DNA of 64,000 nt from Caprella mutica (lineage: Eukaryota > Arthropoda > Malacostraca > Amphipoda > Caprellidae). The notes beneath the pieces were generated by a model that had not been told where the DNA came from, did not search any database, and saw nothing but the letters and a program-made list of their open reading frames with translations. Below are positions 48,001 through 60,000 of the stretch, in pieces (positions within the stretch are counted from its first letter, which is position 1; each line of letters starts with the position of its first letter). The stretch spans positions 39,349-103,348 of the forward strand of contig CANNZV010002332.1 in NCBI GenBank assembly GCA_947561585.1, in the 5' to 3' direction. Made by a program: the position numbers and the translations under genes.

Positions 48001-51000
48001 TAATTACCGATTATATTCTACAAACTGGCTTTCACTTTTTCTTTTTCTTTTCAGAGTGTCCTCTATTCTCAACATGGAATCGCACAAACATATTCACACT
48101 CAATCACGAGTCACTAGCACTATAGAATTCAATTCTCTAATGTTTAATCTAAGGGAAAAGTATTTACACCCATTTTGCATAAGAATTAGTAGATACTTTA
48201 ATATCATATCATTTTAAATTATAAATGAAAATATCAATCGAGTAAACTTAGAAGGTTCGTCAAGTAAGTGAACTCATTTAACTTACTTTACATTTGATCA
48301 ATTTTCATCATCATTTATTTCCATTCCATATAATTTTAAGAAATTACTAACAATATAAATATATGCATGATAGTATAAGAACTTTTAATTTAAAATATTA
48401 TATAAGTTTAAATTCATTTTGCAATTAGAGATTCTTTAACGATTACGATTATACATGACTAGAGCTTCAAGAAAATATTTCGAATATAATCTATAAGAAA
48501 CATTATTTTTAAGAAACACACTACTGCTCTAGATGTTTTAGTTGCTTTCCTGATCAAATAGAATATCAGAACGAGTTCTTCGTTCATTACAGGTGGCAAA
48601 CGTGCCAAGGGTTCTGCTTTCCAGACTGTATCCGGCATGTACAGGGTAATTATCTCATCAACAATTTACCGAAGCAGCTTCTAACTAACCGAGTTTCAAG
48701 GCTTTTCTATCCATCTGACTTTACTGAAGTCTCAGATGGTTGAAATGTCATGAAAAAACAACAGCTGCTTAGAAAAACTATGAGAACTGAAAATACAACA
48801 ATCGTTTAGACTTTAGAGCGACTATCATGCAAACTTCAAATGTAACAATCACTTCCATATTTCCAGTTCTCATAGCTAGCACTAATATAACAATTTAATA
48901 ACTGTTTCCTTTCAGATTTTCAGCTTCTGAAGATGACCGCACAGCTTCCCATTTAAGGTGTTTCTTTTTATTTGATCTAAATATTGATGCATATGTTATT
49001 CTATTTTTCACATAGGCCGCGGCAAGAAGTCCGGTGGTTTCTCCACTGTCTCATCTGGATACAGGGTACAGAAAAAATCCCCTCATTTCAATTTCTCTAG
49101 TTTGTTGTACACCCTGAAAGAAAACAATATACGTTACAATCTTTCAACACTCCCTACCCTATGTATTTGAACTTCATTTCGAATGAAAACTTTCCTTTAA
49201 ACTACGTTGGAAAAGTCATTCTTAGATTTTGAAGTTACCCTTTTTACTCCCGTGTTAGACATATTAGATTCAGATACATCTACCATTATCCAAATGTGTA
49301 TTTGTAATTTGTTGTAAGCTGTAGGAGAAATTATCTCTCTCCAATTTCAATATTACCCCGTTACTCTCTTACTGTTACCCTCAACTCAATTTAATATTGT
49401 AATGAGTAAATCATATGAAATTTCAATGCATTGCATACATTATAGTGGAATAACCACATACTCGCCATAGAATTGACACTAACCTACTGACTTCAGCATG
49501 CTAATCCTAACAGCCTTCAGTGTTTGTGAGCTATGCATACTTTTAGACAAGATGTAACCAACACAATTATTCATATTAAATAAATATTCATTCTAATAAT
49601 TGAGCTGGTTATCTCTTATTTGAAATATTGAAATATTAAATTCTAGCTGATCCTTGATATTATATTTGTTGATATTGGTTATTGTTACAAATACTGATAG
49701 ATTGATATTCCATTATTGAAGTTGTCCCTATATTATTTAGCAATATTCTAAATGTATTTTATTTCTTTTTCCCACTCTCTTTCTCCATCCCCACATTTGA
49801 ATTTTCAAAATTGTATGAATATTCTTGCCCAAAATGTTCATCAAATACGAATTCAATTAAAAATTTCCGTCGAATTTTATTCTCAACGTACGCCAATTTC
49901 CCCCAATATCCCCATATATTTTGAATCTCCCCCCACGCCCCTCCCTCCCCACCCCAATGGCGGTTGACTTCACACGAGCAGGATCAGCTCAACAACTTGA
50001 TGAAGACTCTGCACGCCACCAGCCCCCACTTCATCCGTTGCATTGTACCCAATGAAACCAAGACCCCCGGTATGACCTCATAAAATATGTACTATATTAT
50101 GTCAGTTTAGTAAGAAAGAGAAACCAGCAGCAGAGAACAGGTAACCCCCCCAGTGTGTTTTATTCCAAACTTCGACGACCCAATTTACCATTGCCCTTCC
50201 CATTGCTTCCCAAATTATTCCCGCCAATTGTCCATTAAATGTTTTTAGGATTTTCAACCGATAGGTTGAAGTCCTACCCATCATCCCTATTTTGTGTAAT
50301 ATTGTGTTTCCAACAAAAACTTTAATGGTCGAGTACTTCCGTAGGAGCAACTCAATGTTTTGATGACTACCCTGAGGAGTACTTGTCCTCACTTCATTCG
50401 TTGTATTATCCCCAATGAAACTAAATCACCTGGTAAGAGGGCACAGTTACCCCATGGAAAAGAAATCTATATCCATTCCAAAGATCGAAGAACAGATCTG
50501 TGTTCTTTCACATGCCTGCCAGGATTTCAAACGCTTTACAACCACTCTTTCTTTTTCATTCCTATGTACAAAAGTATTCTCAAATGTACAGAAATATTCC
50601 TAAGAGATTTATTTTATTATAATTTTAATTCAACAAACGATGATGTTTTTCATTTTGAAAGAAAATTAAATTCTCAACTGTTCACTTCAGGAACAACTGA
50701 ACAATCTGATGACTACTCTGAGGAGTACCGCACCTCACTTCATTCGTTGTATTATCCCTAATGAAACTAAATCAACTGGTAAGAGGCATCACCTCCTCAC
50801 TCTTCCCTCTATCGAAACAAGAGGGAAAGAGTATTTAGTTATAATAAAACTTTCACTCTATCTCAGGAACAGTACTAGAATCTATAGTTTTTACTTCCCC
50901 TTATAACAAATTCTAAACCGACTAGTTGAGAAAATGTGAATAATAATCATCACCGGATCTTGAACATCCATCGTGTTTCTACCCTTTCCTACACCCATTT

Positions 51001-54000
51001 CCCTTTCTGAACTATTCTTCAGTGTCAACCTGATCAGATGGTTCTTATAATAAACTAAAATTATTAGTACATTCTATTTTGTGTTTCTTAATTATTCCGT
51101 TTCCTGATACTAACTCTTTACACATTTGTTCACGGTTGCATGACTTAGGAACAACTCAATAACTTGATGACTGTTTTGAGAAGTACGTCTCCCCACTTCA
51201 TTCGTTGCATTATTCCCAACGAAACCAAGTCTCCTGGTAAGTAATCGTATAATTATTAACGCCACACAGTTATTTAGAGCGTGTACTTCGGTAAGATCTA
51301 TCTCCATACTGATATAATTATATTCGTACTAGCGTCTGCCGTGTACTAACGCTCCCTCCTTCCACTACTCTCAGGTGTTGTCGATGCTGCTCTTGTCATG
51401 CATCAGCTCACTTGTAACGGTGTACTTGAAGGTATCCGTATTTGCCGTAAGGGCTTCCCCAACCGTATGCTCTACCCCGACTTCAAGCACCGGTAAGTTG
51501 CAAGCAAATCTGAAAATAAATTATAGATACTTTGAAGATATCTAAATGATATACAATGAAATAATAATATACATTCTTTTTTGGCTTTTATATCCACTTT
51601 GAATAAAAACTGAGTTATCATCATAGAAGATGTAATGACTACAGGTTTATTGTTGTATCCCAATTTGTACTCCCATAATTTGAGGTTGTCCCCCAAATTA
51701 TTCCCTCTGGAACCCTGTATATCCCGATTGGTATATTGATTCACATACTATATGCATACATTGGAGGCCCTATTTCACTTGTTCCCCCTATCAAATAATC
51801 GTAATTTGAATTCATGTTAATGTTAAGTATATTTGTACCCTTGCATGATATTTCCAAGATTTCCATCTCTGTTGAAGAAGCAACTTTCGGACAATAAGAA
51901 TAAGTTGTTATTAGTATCCCCATTTCATTCTAGCTACAAAATCCTTGCCTCTAAGGCAATGGACGCTGAACCTGTGGAAAAGAAGATGGCTGGTATTTGT
52001 TTAGAAGCCATTGAGCTCAACACCGAGAATTATCGTCTTGGCAATACTAAGGTCTTTAGATTGTAGCCATTGCTAGCTTGCACTTTCGCTTCATATAGAA
52101 AATAGTAATTTTATGCTTTTCGCCATAAAATTGAATGGCCTATTGGACTTGGATCTTTGTAATTGTGGTCAAGAAAAGCTTGTTCCCTTTAGTGATCAGA
52201 GTACTATTAGAGTTGCTCTGCACCATGCATGGTAGTACACCTCTTGTCCCCATCCGAACGAAAATATTCATCAGTGTATAAAGTCATTCATGTCTTCTTT
52301 CAAGTTAATAATCTCTGTTTAAAACAGCTATCTAATTCTGGCACCAAAGAAAATGAAAGAGTGTGAAGAAGATAAGAAAGCTGCCGATGTCTGTCTTACC
52401 GAAATTGCCCTGGATACTGAAAGTTTCAGACTTGGTAACACCAAGGCATGTCACATTTCGATCAAGTTTTGATTTCTTAAAAATGTTTCATTTACAAACT
52501 CAATTACTTTTTTATAATTTTCATTACTTTATCGCCAACATTTTATTTTACATTACTTTCTTCATTTCTTGATGAATATTAATTCCAATTTCGAATTACA
52601 GTTTGCCAGCATGTCCCTCTTTCTCCCAACCCCTCTCCATAGAAAATGTATCTCCCCAAGCATATTTACCCCTCTCCCTCCCCAGAAAATATTCCCCCTT
52701 CTCTCTAATATTTTGTTCATTTGAAGCATTGGTGTTATTTCCACTTTTTATGACTTGAGGATTGATTAACAAACCCAAATGTGTGTTTTCCCCAAAAGTA
52801 CTCTACTTGCTTATTAAAATATGTATTTTTTTTATTTCACGCGCTTATTCTTCGGACATGAACATGAAAAACATCTGTTCATGTAAATAGTTACAAAATC
52901 CTCGCCTCCAAGGCTATGACTGAAATCCCTGACGACAAGAAGGCCGCTACCGCCTGTTTCGAACAGGTCGAGCTAGAGGCTGACAAATACCGTACTGGTA
53001 ACACCAAGGTGAAAACTTGTGAAGTTGGATTCCCTACATTTTCCCTTGATATTAGATCCACTGGAATCGTTGAACCTTCACTATTGCCCCCAGACAAGAA
53101 TTATTTTTTTACCCGTTTTATTTCGCATTTCCATCCCTGTAAACTTACACGATGTTAAGACAGAATCGCAGAAAGCTTCTATCCCAATTTCTCTATCAAA
53201 CCCTAATTATTTGCCCTCCTTGTTATTGCAATTTCAAATTTCTTGAACTCCAATGGTCCCCATATACATTAATAGATTGAATTTCGAATATCCCATTATT
53301 TTTGATATCCTTCTCCATTTACGATATACTTCCACATTCATTTATTCCCAAAATTCCACACTTTCCCAATGAAACTTTTCTGTGGTACTGACACTCTTAT
53401 TATCGTAGGTATTGTATCCTAAGTTCTAAAAAATCTGCAGCAGCAAAATCTGAGAAAGACTCTGCAGCTGTCATTCTCGATTCAACTGAATTAGACAGTG
53501 ACAAGTACAGACTAGGCCATACAAAGGCACGTTTGGAATGTTGTTTGACTTTTTCTTAGAAGGAACTAGATGCATCTTGTCTCCTGTGCATGAGAGTTTA
53601 ATCAAACCCCATATCACTGGGGAGTTGCAAGAAGTTTTGTGTTAGAATATTCCGTTTTGAATCACTATGGTATCATTTGTACAGATACTGTATCCTCTAC
53701 TCCCGAGGAATTAAAGATGCTGAAAGCGAGAAAAAAGCCTCGGAATTAATCCTCGACAAAATTGAATTGGAGCCTGAAAAATATAGAATGGGTCACACAA
53801 AGGCATGTTCAACAAGTATTACTAAAACGCCTAGATAACAATTTTGCTGCAATAAATTATTTATTTGCTTCAATATCTCAGCTTCAAAGAAATAGTTTAC
53901 TCTCGAATAATTTTATTAATATTATCATTTTGGGTGATTCTGTGAGATCTTGTAGTTCATTAGTTATCCAATCCTTTCTAATTTGTTTTCTTGTCAAACG

Positions 54001-57000
54001 TGTGCCCTAACAAGAGTGTCTTGAGCGTGGAGATTGGTTCAGCCGGAGGAATTATTATTGCCCAATTCAATAATATTCATATTTCCATACGACCTATAGT
54101 AAATTGAGTTCTTGGTATACAGATACAATCTGCTAAGTCCTGTTCTACTCAAGCGTGAACGAAAAGAAACTGTCGAGCCAAAGGAAGCTGCTAACCTTAT
54201 TTTTGAGAATATAAAACTGGATTCATCAAAATTTAGATTTGGAAATACTAAGGTATTATAATTGTATTCCGAGTATGACCATCTCGATGTACTAACACTA
54301 ACTATTACGCTAACTTTTTTTTATTCAATAATTTAAGATTATTTTTAATTTTCTTCTTCCATTAAAATAACGGATGAAATTCAGTCAATTTTGTAAGTAT
54401 TTATTTTATATATTATTTCTAATTTAATCTCTGAATTACTATTTAATTTAATTATTGATGTATAAAGTAACAGAAAGTTTTCATGTAGATGTAATTTAAC
54501 TTCAAATTGGTGTTGAATAATTTCTCACTAAGAGTGAATGAGAGTTTCTAATCAGGCATCCTTGTTTCTCTTCGAAATCAATAGGTATTCTTCCGCGCTG
54601 GTGTCTTGGGTCAGCTTGAAGAAATCCGTGACGACCGCTTGGCTAAGATCATCTCCTGGCTCCAGGCCTGGATCCGTGGTTACATCTCCCGCAAGGACTA
54701 CAAGAGACTCCAGGAACAGCGCGTTGCTCTTATTGTTGTCCAGCGCAACTTGAGAAAATACCTCCAGCTCCGTACCTGGCCCTGGTACCGTCTCTGGCAG
54801 AAGGTCAAGCCTCTGCTCAACGTCACTCGCGTTGAAGATGAGATCCGCGCTCTTGAAGAGAAGGCCCAGAAGGCTCTTGATGAGCTCGAAAAGGAATCTG
54901 CCCTTCGCAAGAGCCTCGAGAACCAGAACGTCAACCTCCTTCAGGAGAAGAACGATCTCATGCTCGCTCTTGAATCCACCAAGGGAAGCGCTTCTGAATG
55001 GATGGACAAGCAGGCTAAGCTTGCTGCCCAGAAGGCTGATCTTGAGGCTCAACTCAATGTGAGTAAATATAACTAAACTGATATCACTAGCGTCATCAAT
55101 AGTTAGAAATATAAATATAATATCGATTCATCATTAGTCCCACATATACTAGCATCTTAATCACATCTTAGATAACTTCCTCATTTGATGATTTTGGCAT
55201 GTGAAATGTCTGCATGAATGTATGATGCTATATTTAGAATATTTTGTGGGTTAGAAATGACTCACAGGTGATGATTGAGAAGCAGCCAGGTAAGCTGATG
55301 TGCTTGATAAGTTGAGCTGAATTAGTTAGACTTTCGATAGCGTGGCATCAGCATCTTCAGCTCGGGCCTGGTTAGATTTACTTGTGCTTGTATCCAATCA
55401 TTGTTTGCATCCATTTTGTTCATCAACTTCCCTACCCTTTGTTTGTTAAGATGGTGTCTAAGTTAGAAGCCACTATAGAGGTATGACATACTAGTGGCAT
55501 CTATTGGTGTTGTGATTTGTATACTGATGTATCTTACATTTTCATTTACGATGACGAATAAAATGATGTTTATTTTCTATTCAACGAAGATATGTGGAAG
55601 CTAATATTTAATACTATGGTTTCTTTATTATAAACAGGAGCTCACTGACAGACTCCAGAGTGAGGAAGAAGCTCGCAACAAGCTTTTCCAGGGCAAGAAG
55701 AAGAATGACCAGGAAATGGCTTCCTTCAAGAAGGATATTGAAGACATGGAATTGAGCATCCAGAAGGCTGACCAAGACAAGGCTACCAAGGATCATCAAA
55801 TCCGCAACCTCAATGATGAGATCGCTCACCAGGATGAGCTCATCAACAAGATCAACAAGGAAAAGAAGCACCTTCAGGAATGCAACCAGAAAACCGCTGA
55901 AGATTTGCAGGCTGTTGAAGATAAGTGCAATCACCTCAACAAGGTGAAGGTAAAGCTTGAACAGACTCTTGATGAACTTGAAGATTCTCTTGAGCGTGAG
56001 AAGAAACTTCGCTCTGAGGTTGAGAAGTCCAAGAGGAAGGTTGAGGGAGACCTCAAGCTCACACAAGAAGCTGTTGCTGATCTTGAACGCAACAAGAAGG
56101 AAATTGAAGGAACTATCCAGCGCAAGGATAAGGAAGTTTCTTCTCTTGCTGCCAAATTGGAAGATGAGCAGAGCCTCGTCTCCAAGCTCCAGAAGCAGAT
56201 CAAGGAGCTCCAGGCCCGCGTTGAAGAGCTCGAAGAAGAGCTTGAACACGAACGTCAAGCTCGCGCCAAGGCTGAAAAGTCCAAGTCTCACTTCGGCAAA
56301 GAGTTGGAAGAACTCAGCGAACGTCTTGATGAAGCCGGCGGTGCTACCTCTGCCCAAATCGAGCTCAACAAGAAACGCGAAGCTGAACTCGGAAAACTCC
56401 GTCGTGATCTTGAAGAGTCCAACATCCAGCACGAAGCCGCTCTTGCTTCCCTCCGCAAGAAGCACAACGATGCCGTTGCCGAAATGTCCGAACAGATTGA
56501 CCATCTCAACAAGATGAAGGCCAGGTATGAATGCGAAGTTATTCACAATGAAATATAATCTGGATATATTACTGAAATATTTGACATTATGCTCAATAAT
56601 AAAATAACCAATTTAGTGAATATTATTTGCTTGGATTCATTTTTTTATTTTACATTTATTTTCACAATATTAATCTATAGTAGACTAATTACGAATAGTA
56701 AACTAATATAATCTTCAGAAGAAAAAGATACTTTTCACGAGTATGATCCATTTAAAGTTAATATCAATATCATTGCTTTAAATTCGGCAATTTTATGTAT
56801 AGAGTTGAAAAGGACAAGGAGAGCATGAAACGCGATGCTGATGATGCTCGCTCTGCCACCGATGGTCTTTCTCGGGATAAGGTAACTATTTATTTGTGTT
56901 AAATGTGTCAAGAAGGTCTATCTACCCTTATCCCAACGTCGAAAATATTCTGCCATCCTTTGGATCAACACATGAAAAAATCAAGAACATTTATCCGAAT

Positions 57001-60000
57001 ATTATTATAATTGATTTTGCTTTGCGCTCGAATAATCTAATCAATAATTCGCCTTTACGCTTCTCTATTATTATTTTTTTTTATTATTTAATTATCAATT
57101 TAATTTTAACGATGCTTCTTTTTAAAATCTTGCACTTTTAAATTACGATATTGTGTCAAACCTCAATTCTCGCGAATAAAAAATACAGGGCCGAACGCGA
57201 AAAGCAGGGAGTTTCATCTGAGTTGAATGATGCCAGATCTGCTGCTGATATGCTCAGCAACGACAAGGTAATAGAGATTATATAGTGCAAGATTATAAAT
57301 TTGATAACATTATATACAAATGAAAGTAAGCATCTAAATGTACTTCATGCAAAATATATGGAAAATATTTGGCTTACCGGTTTCAATGGAGTTCAACGTC
57401 TGCAGTTCACAGAATCTGAAACGAGAAATGTGAATTTAATTAAAATATAAACTTTACACTGTATCCCACCTCCCTCTGTATTTGTATTGTTTCCTTCTCC
57501 AAAGATTCTTAAATAGAGACATCCAATAAATAAATGAGATATTGGAATAATCGATTAAATTTATAATTATTATGATAATTTAATGTATATTTTTTTTAAA
57601 TCAGGCTGCTGCTGAGAAGATGAACAAGCAGCTCATGAACTCCATCAACGACACTCAGTCCAAGCTTGATGAAGCCAACCGCACTCTCAACGATTTCGAT
57701 GCCACCAAGAAGAAGCTTGCTGTTGAAAACGCTGATCTCCTCCGTCAACTTGAAGAGGCTGAAAGCCAGATTGGTCAGCTCTCCAAGCTCAAACTTTCTC
57801 TCACCAACCAGCTTGATGATACCAGAAAGATGGCCGATGACGAAAGCCGTGAACGTGCCACCATTCTTGGCAAGTTCCGTAACTTGGAACACGACATTGA
57901 TGGTCTCCGTGAACAGCTTGATGAAGAAGGTGAAGCTAAGGCTGATATCCAGCGCCAGCTTTCCAAGTCAAATGCTGAAGCCCAGATGTGGCGTGCTAAG
58001 TACGAGTCTGAGGGAGTTGCCCGCGCTGAAGAGCTTGAGGCTGCTCGCTTGAAGCTTGCTGCTCGTCTTGAAGAAGCTGAGCAACAGATTGAACAGCTCA
58101 ATGTTAAGAACCTCAACCTCGAAAAGACCAAGTCTCGTGTCTGCGCTGAGCTCGAGGACATGCAGATCGAAGTTGAGCGTGCCCAGGCCCTCGCTAACGC
58201 CGCTGAGAAGAAACAGAAGAACTTCGACAAGATTATTGCTGAATGGAAGATGAAGGTTGATGATCTTGCTGCTGAGCTTGATGCTTCCCAGAAGGAATGC
58301 AGAAATTATTCCACTGAGCTCTTCCGTGTGAAGGCCGCTTATGAAGAGAATCTTGAACAGCTCGACTCTGTCCGCCGTGAGAACAAGAACCTTGCTGATG
58401 AAATCAAGGATCTTATGGACCAGATTGGCGAAGGTGGCCGATCCCTCCACGAAACCGAAAAGAACCGCAAGCGTCTCGAGATCGAGAAGGAAGAGCTCCA
58501 GGCTGCCTTGGAAGAAGCTGAAGCTGCTCTTGAACAAGAAGAAAACAAGGTCCTCCGTGGACAGCTTGAACTGAGCCAGGTCAGACAGGAAATCGATAGG
58601 CGCATCCAGGAGAAGGAGGAAGAGTTCGACAACACTCGGTGAGTATAATATTTTATATTGTAAAGTACTGATACATGTTTTCCTATTTTAATACTATACT
58701 AACATGTCGATGTTTCCATTAAATAGCAAATGCCACCAGCGTGCTATTGACTCCATGCAGGCCTCTCTTGAAGCTGAAGCTAAGGGCAAGGCTGAAGCAC
58801 TTCGCATGAAGAAGAAGCTCGAATCTGATATCAATGAGCTCGAAATTGCTCTTGATCACTCCAACAAGGCCAATGCCGATCTCCAGAAGCACATCAAGAA
58901 ACTCCAGGCTGAGATCAAGGATCAACAAGCTAGAATTGAAGAAGAACAGCGCCTCGCCTCTGAATACCGCGAACAGTACGGAATTGCTGAACGCCGCGCC
59001 AATGCCCTCCACGGAGAGCTCGAAGAGTCCCGCACTCTTCTTGAACAATCCGACAGAGGCCGTCGCCAGGCTGAAGCCGAGCTTGCCGAAGCTAACGAAA
59101 CCCTCAATGATCTCTCTGCTCAGAACAACGCTTTGGGACTTGCCAAGAGGAAGCTCGAAGGAGAACTTCAGACTCTCCACGTAAGTGTTCATCCCAAAAT
59201 ATTTCAACTTACTTTATTCCGTGAATATAATAGCATATTTTTTTTACTCATTGTCAATATTTGAAACGTTAATTATCTCTTACCAGGCTGATCTCGATGA
59301 AATGTTGAATGAAGCTAAGAACTCTGAAGAGAAGGCCAAGAAGGCCATGGTTGACGCTGCTCGTCTTGCTGATGAACTCAGAGCTGAGCAGGAACACGCC
59401 CAAGCCCAAGAAAAAATGCGCAAGGGACTCGAAGTCCAGGTTAAGGAACTCCAAGTCCGCCTTGAGGAAGCCGAGGGCAATGCTCTCAAAGCCAGCAAGA
59501 AGCAGATTGCTAAGCTCGAAGGCAGAGTTCGTGAACTCGAAAGCCTCTTGGACGACGAAGCCCGTCGCCATGCTGATGCCCAGAAGAACCTCAGGAAGTG
59601 CGAGCGCCGCATCAAGGAGCTCACATTCCAGTCTGATGAAGACAAGAAGAACCACGAGCGCATGCAGGATCTTGTTGACAAACTCCAGCAGAAGATCAAG
59701 ACCTACAAGCGTCAAATCGAAGAGGCTGAAGAAATTGCCGCTCTCAATCTCGCCAAATTCCGCAAGGCTCAGCAAGAGCTTGAGGAAGCTGAAGAGCGCG
59801 CCGACCACGCCGAAACCGCCGCCCAAAAGGCCAAGGTGAAGGGCAGAGCTTCCAGTCTTGCTCGCATGTCCCCTCAGGTGAGGTTGCCATAAAAGCCCAA
59901 TAAATCTGAAAGTATCCACATGAATAATTTTCATCAAGAAAAATAAGTGAAATTCATATATTCCGTACATATCTGTCAATGGTGCAATGTGATATGTTTT

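Noticed and set aside
48053..48130. A third loop-2 exon after TTCTTTTCAG
   Set aside because: The sequence after the acceptor-like site has no glycine/lysine-rich loop-2 or GFxTVS motif and meets stops in the needed frame.
48914..48959. Extra alternative exon after CTTTCAG
   Set aside because: In the required phases it reads to a stop and has no similarity to either loop-2 exon.
55268..55290. 22-nt microexon between CACAG and GTAAGC
   Set aside because: Length is not a multiple of three, so inclusion would break the Mhc frame.
55614..56546. 310-codon antisense frame opposite the Mhc rod, and similar antisense frames at 57.6-59.9 kb
   Set aside because: Coiled-coil exons with biased codons routinely leave the opposite strand open; the leucine-rich antisense products match nothing and the sense frame is certain.
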